NCBI GenBank assembly: GCA_018969165.1
Contig: JAGWYX010000181.1
Span: 1 to 7,272 of the forward strand
From: Verrucomicrobiota bacterium
Lineage (GTDB): Bacteria; Verrucomicrobiota; Verrucomicrobiia; Limisphaerales; JAGWYX01
Reading direction: 5' to 3'
DNA: 7,272 bases
Positions 6,647 through 7,272 of the stretch are shown in pieces. Position numbers and translations under genes: made by a program. Under the pieces are notes generated by a model that was not told the DNA's origin, did not search any database, and saw nothing but the letters and a program-made list of their open reading frames with translations. How positions within the stretch are numbered: position 1 is the first letter of the stretch; each line of letters opens with the position of its first letter.

Positions 6647-7093
6647 TCAACCCTCGTCAACGGTCTCGTCGGCCAACGCGCAAAGGGTGCGGTAATAATC
6701 GTCCCGGGCCATTCCCAGGGCCGCGGCACCGAACCCCTCGGCTTCGGCCGGCCCGGCGAACTCGCCGTAGTTCACCCGCACCAACTGGTAGAGCACCAGG
6801 AGCGGCACCTCATCGAGCCGCCGCGCAAAATGCGGATGCACGAACAGCGTGAAACCGTCCTCCGGCCGCGCCCCTTTGGGCGCCGGGTACGCAAACTCGC
6901 CCGGTAACAACCGCGCGGCGTCAAAGACAATCTCGCACGGATACCGCACCAGCGACCGGTCCTGGAGCAACGCGACCAACTCCGGCCAGCCGATGCTCGG
7001 CCGTCCGTATTTCTCGCGGACCTCCGTGCCCTTGCTCGCCACGTGCGCGGCCAGCGCTGGCCGGGCGTCCTCAGTGGTGGCTGGTTTGGACAT
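6647..7093 (-). CDS. Conserved-looking hypothetical protein, 148 residues
   Basis: I do not recognise the family. The ATG at 7093 is selected over an upstream in-frame ATG at 7174 because GGAGG lies seven bases before it and the extra 27 residues are arginine-rich shadow sequence. The protein has no signal peptide, no membrane helix, no CxxCH motif and only two cysteines (C53, C138), so it is probably soluble and cytosolic. Residues 79-127 look like a folded core: DGFTLFVHPHF, then a leucine-rich helix (PLLVLYQLV), then VNYGEFA and EAEGFGAAALG, ending with YYRTLCALADE. The start overlaps the preceding membrane-protein gene by 23 bases, which implies translational coupling and perhaps a role as an assembly factor or small subunit of that complex. 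This is inference from position. Confidence 0.85.
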   Translation of the reverse strand: MSKPATTEDARPALAAHVASKGTEVREKYGRPSIGWPELVALLQDRSLVRYPCEIVFDAARLLPGEFAYPAPKGARPEDGFTLFVHPHFARRLDEVPLLVLYQLVRVNYGEFAGPAEAEGFGAAALGMARDDYYRTLCALADETVDEG

Positions 7094-7272
7094 GCTGCGC
7101 CTCCGGCGGCGCCAGCGACCGCCGGAAGGCGCGGAGCCGGGCCTCGGTGTCGTCGGGGTTGGCCGGCCGTTCATTGGCCTTGCTCAGCCGGCCTTGCAGG
7201 ATGGGAACGGACATGCGCAAAAAGACGGTGTAACAGAGCAGCCCGAAGGCCCAAATCCCAAAACAAATCAAG
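7071..7272 (-). CDS. C-terminal end of an integral membrane protein, possibly NrfD/PsrC-like (partial)
   Basis: Only the last 67 codons or so are inside the window; the frame is open at the right edge and ends at TGA 7071-7073. It shows one hydrophobic helix (FGIWAFGLLCYTVFLRMSVP) followed by a charged, probably cytoplasmic tail ending QTSHH. A final helix with G-x-L-x-Y-T and a basic residue before VPIL resembles the last helix of NrfD/PsrC-type quinone-interacting subunits, and cytochrome genes downstream would fit such a complex. The fragment is too short for certainty; another respiratory membrane subunit would look similar. The gene downstream starts inside it. Confidence 0.65.
   Translation of the reverse strand, partial: LICFGIWAFGLLCYTVFLRMSVPILQGRLSKANERPANPDDTEARLRAFRRSLAPPEAQHVQTSHH

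Overview
This window is a high-GC stretch of bacterial DNA in which every gene I can support lies on the minus strand, so the reading order runs from right to left. Its theme is multiheme cytochromes: four consecutive genes encode c-type cytochromes with 28 visible c-heme sites (1, 7, 11 and at least 9), and two of them also carry cytochrome b membrane domains. The protein set resembles the inner-membrane quinol-oxidising gateways of metal-reducing bacteria (ImcH and CbcL of Geobacter). The GC-rich gaps and dispersed GTAGC...GTAA... hairpin repeats look more like a Verrucomicrobia or Acidobacteria type genome than Geobacter. The taxonomic guess is inference only.

Layout in transcription order. 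(1) 7272-7071: the C-terminal end of a membrane protein, possibly of the NrfD/PsrC type. (2) 7093-6647: a 148-residue cytosolic-looking protein of unknown function whose start overlaps gene 1. (3) A 226-base gap. (4) 6420-6097: a small secreted class I cytochrome c. (5) A 127-base gap with a perfect 9-bp hairpin. (6) 5969-4464: an ImcH-like NapC/NirT-family cytochrome with three membrane helices and seven hemes. (7) A gap of at least 314 bases packed with hairpins and dispersed repeats. (8) About 4149-1879: a CbcL-like fusion of an 11-heme periplasmic domain and a cytochrome b domain. (9) 1872 to the window edge: a second CbcL-like fusion with nine hemes, starting 6 bases after gene 8 and running off the window.

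Likely joint role (inference): the ImcH-like protein and the two CbcL-like proteins each take electrons from the menaquinol pool and pass them through multiheme domains into the periplasm, where the small cytochrome c and unseen carriers could relay them onwards. ImcH and CbcL work at different redox potentials in Geobacter, so having both types side by side suggests a compact respiratory switchboard. No outer-membrane porin-cytochrome conduit and no terminal reductase is visible here, so extracellular electron transfer is a hypothesis, not a demonstrated function.

The two CbcL-like genes are tandem paralogs. Their difference of two hemes is explained by one extra two-heme module in the 11-heme protein. 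The last gene has no stop codon inside the window; I translated it by hand as a continuous 624-codon frame from a GTG at 1872 to base 1.
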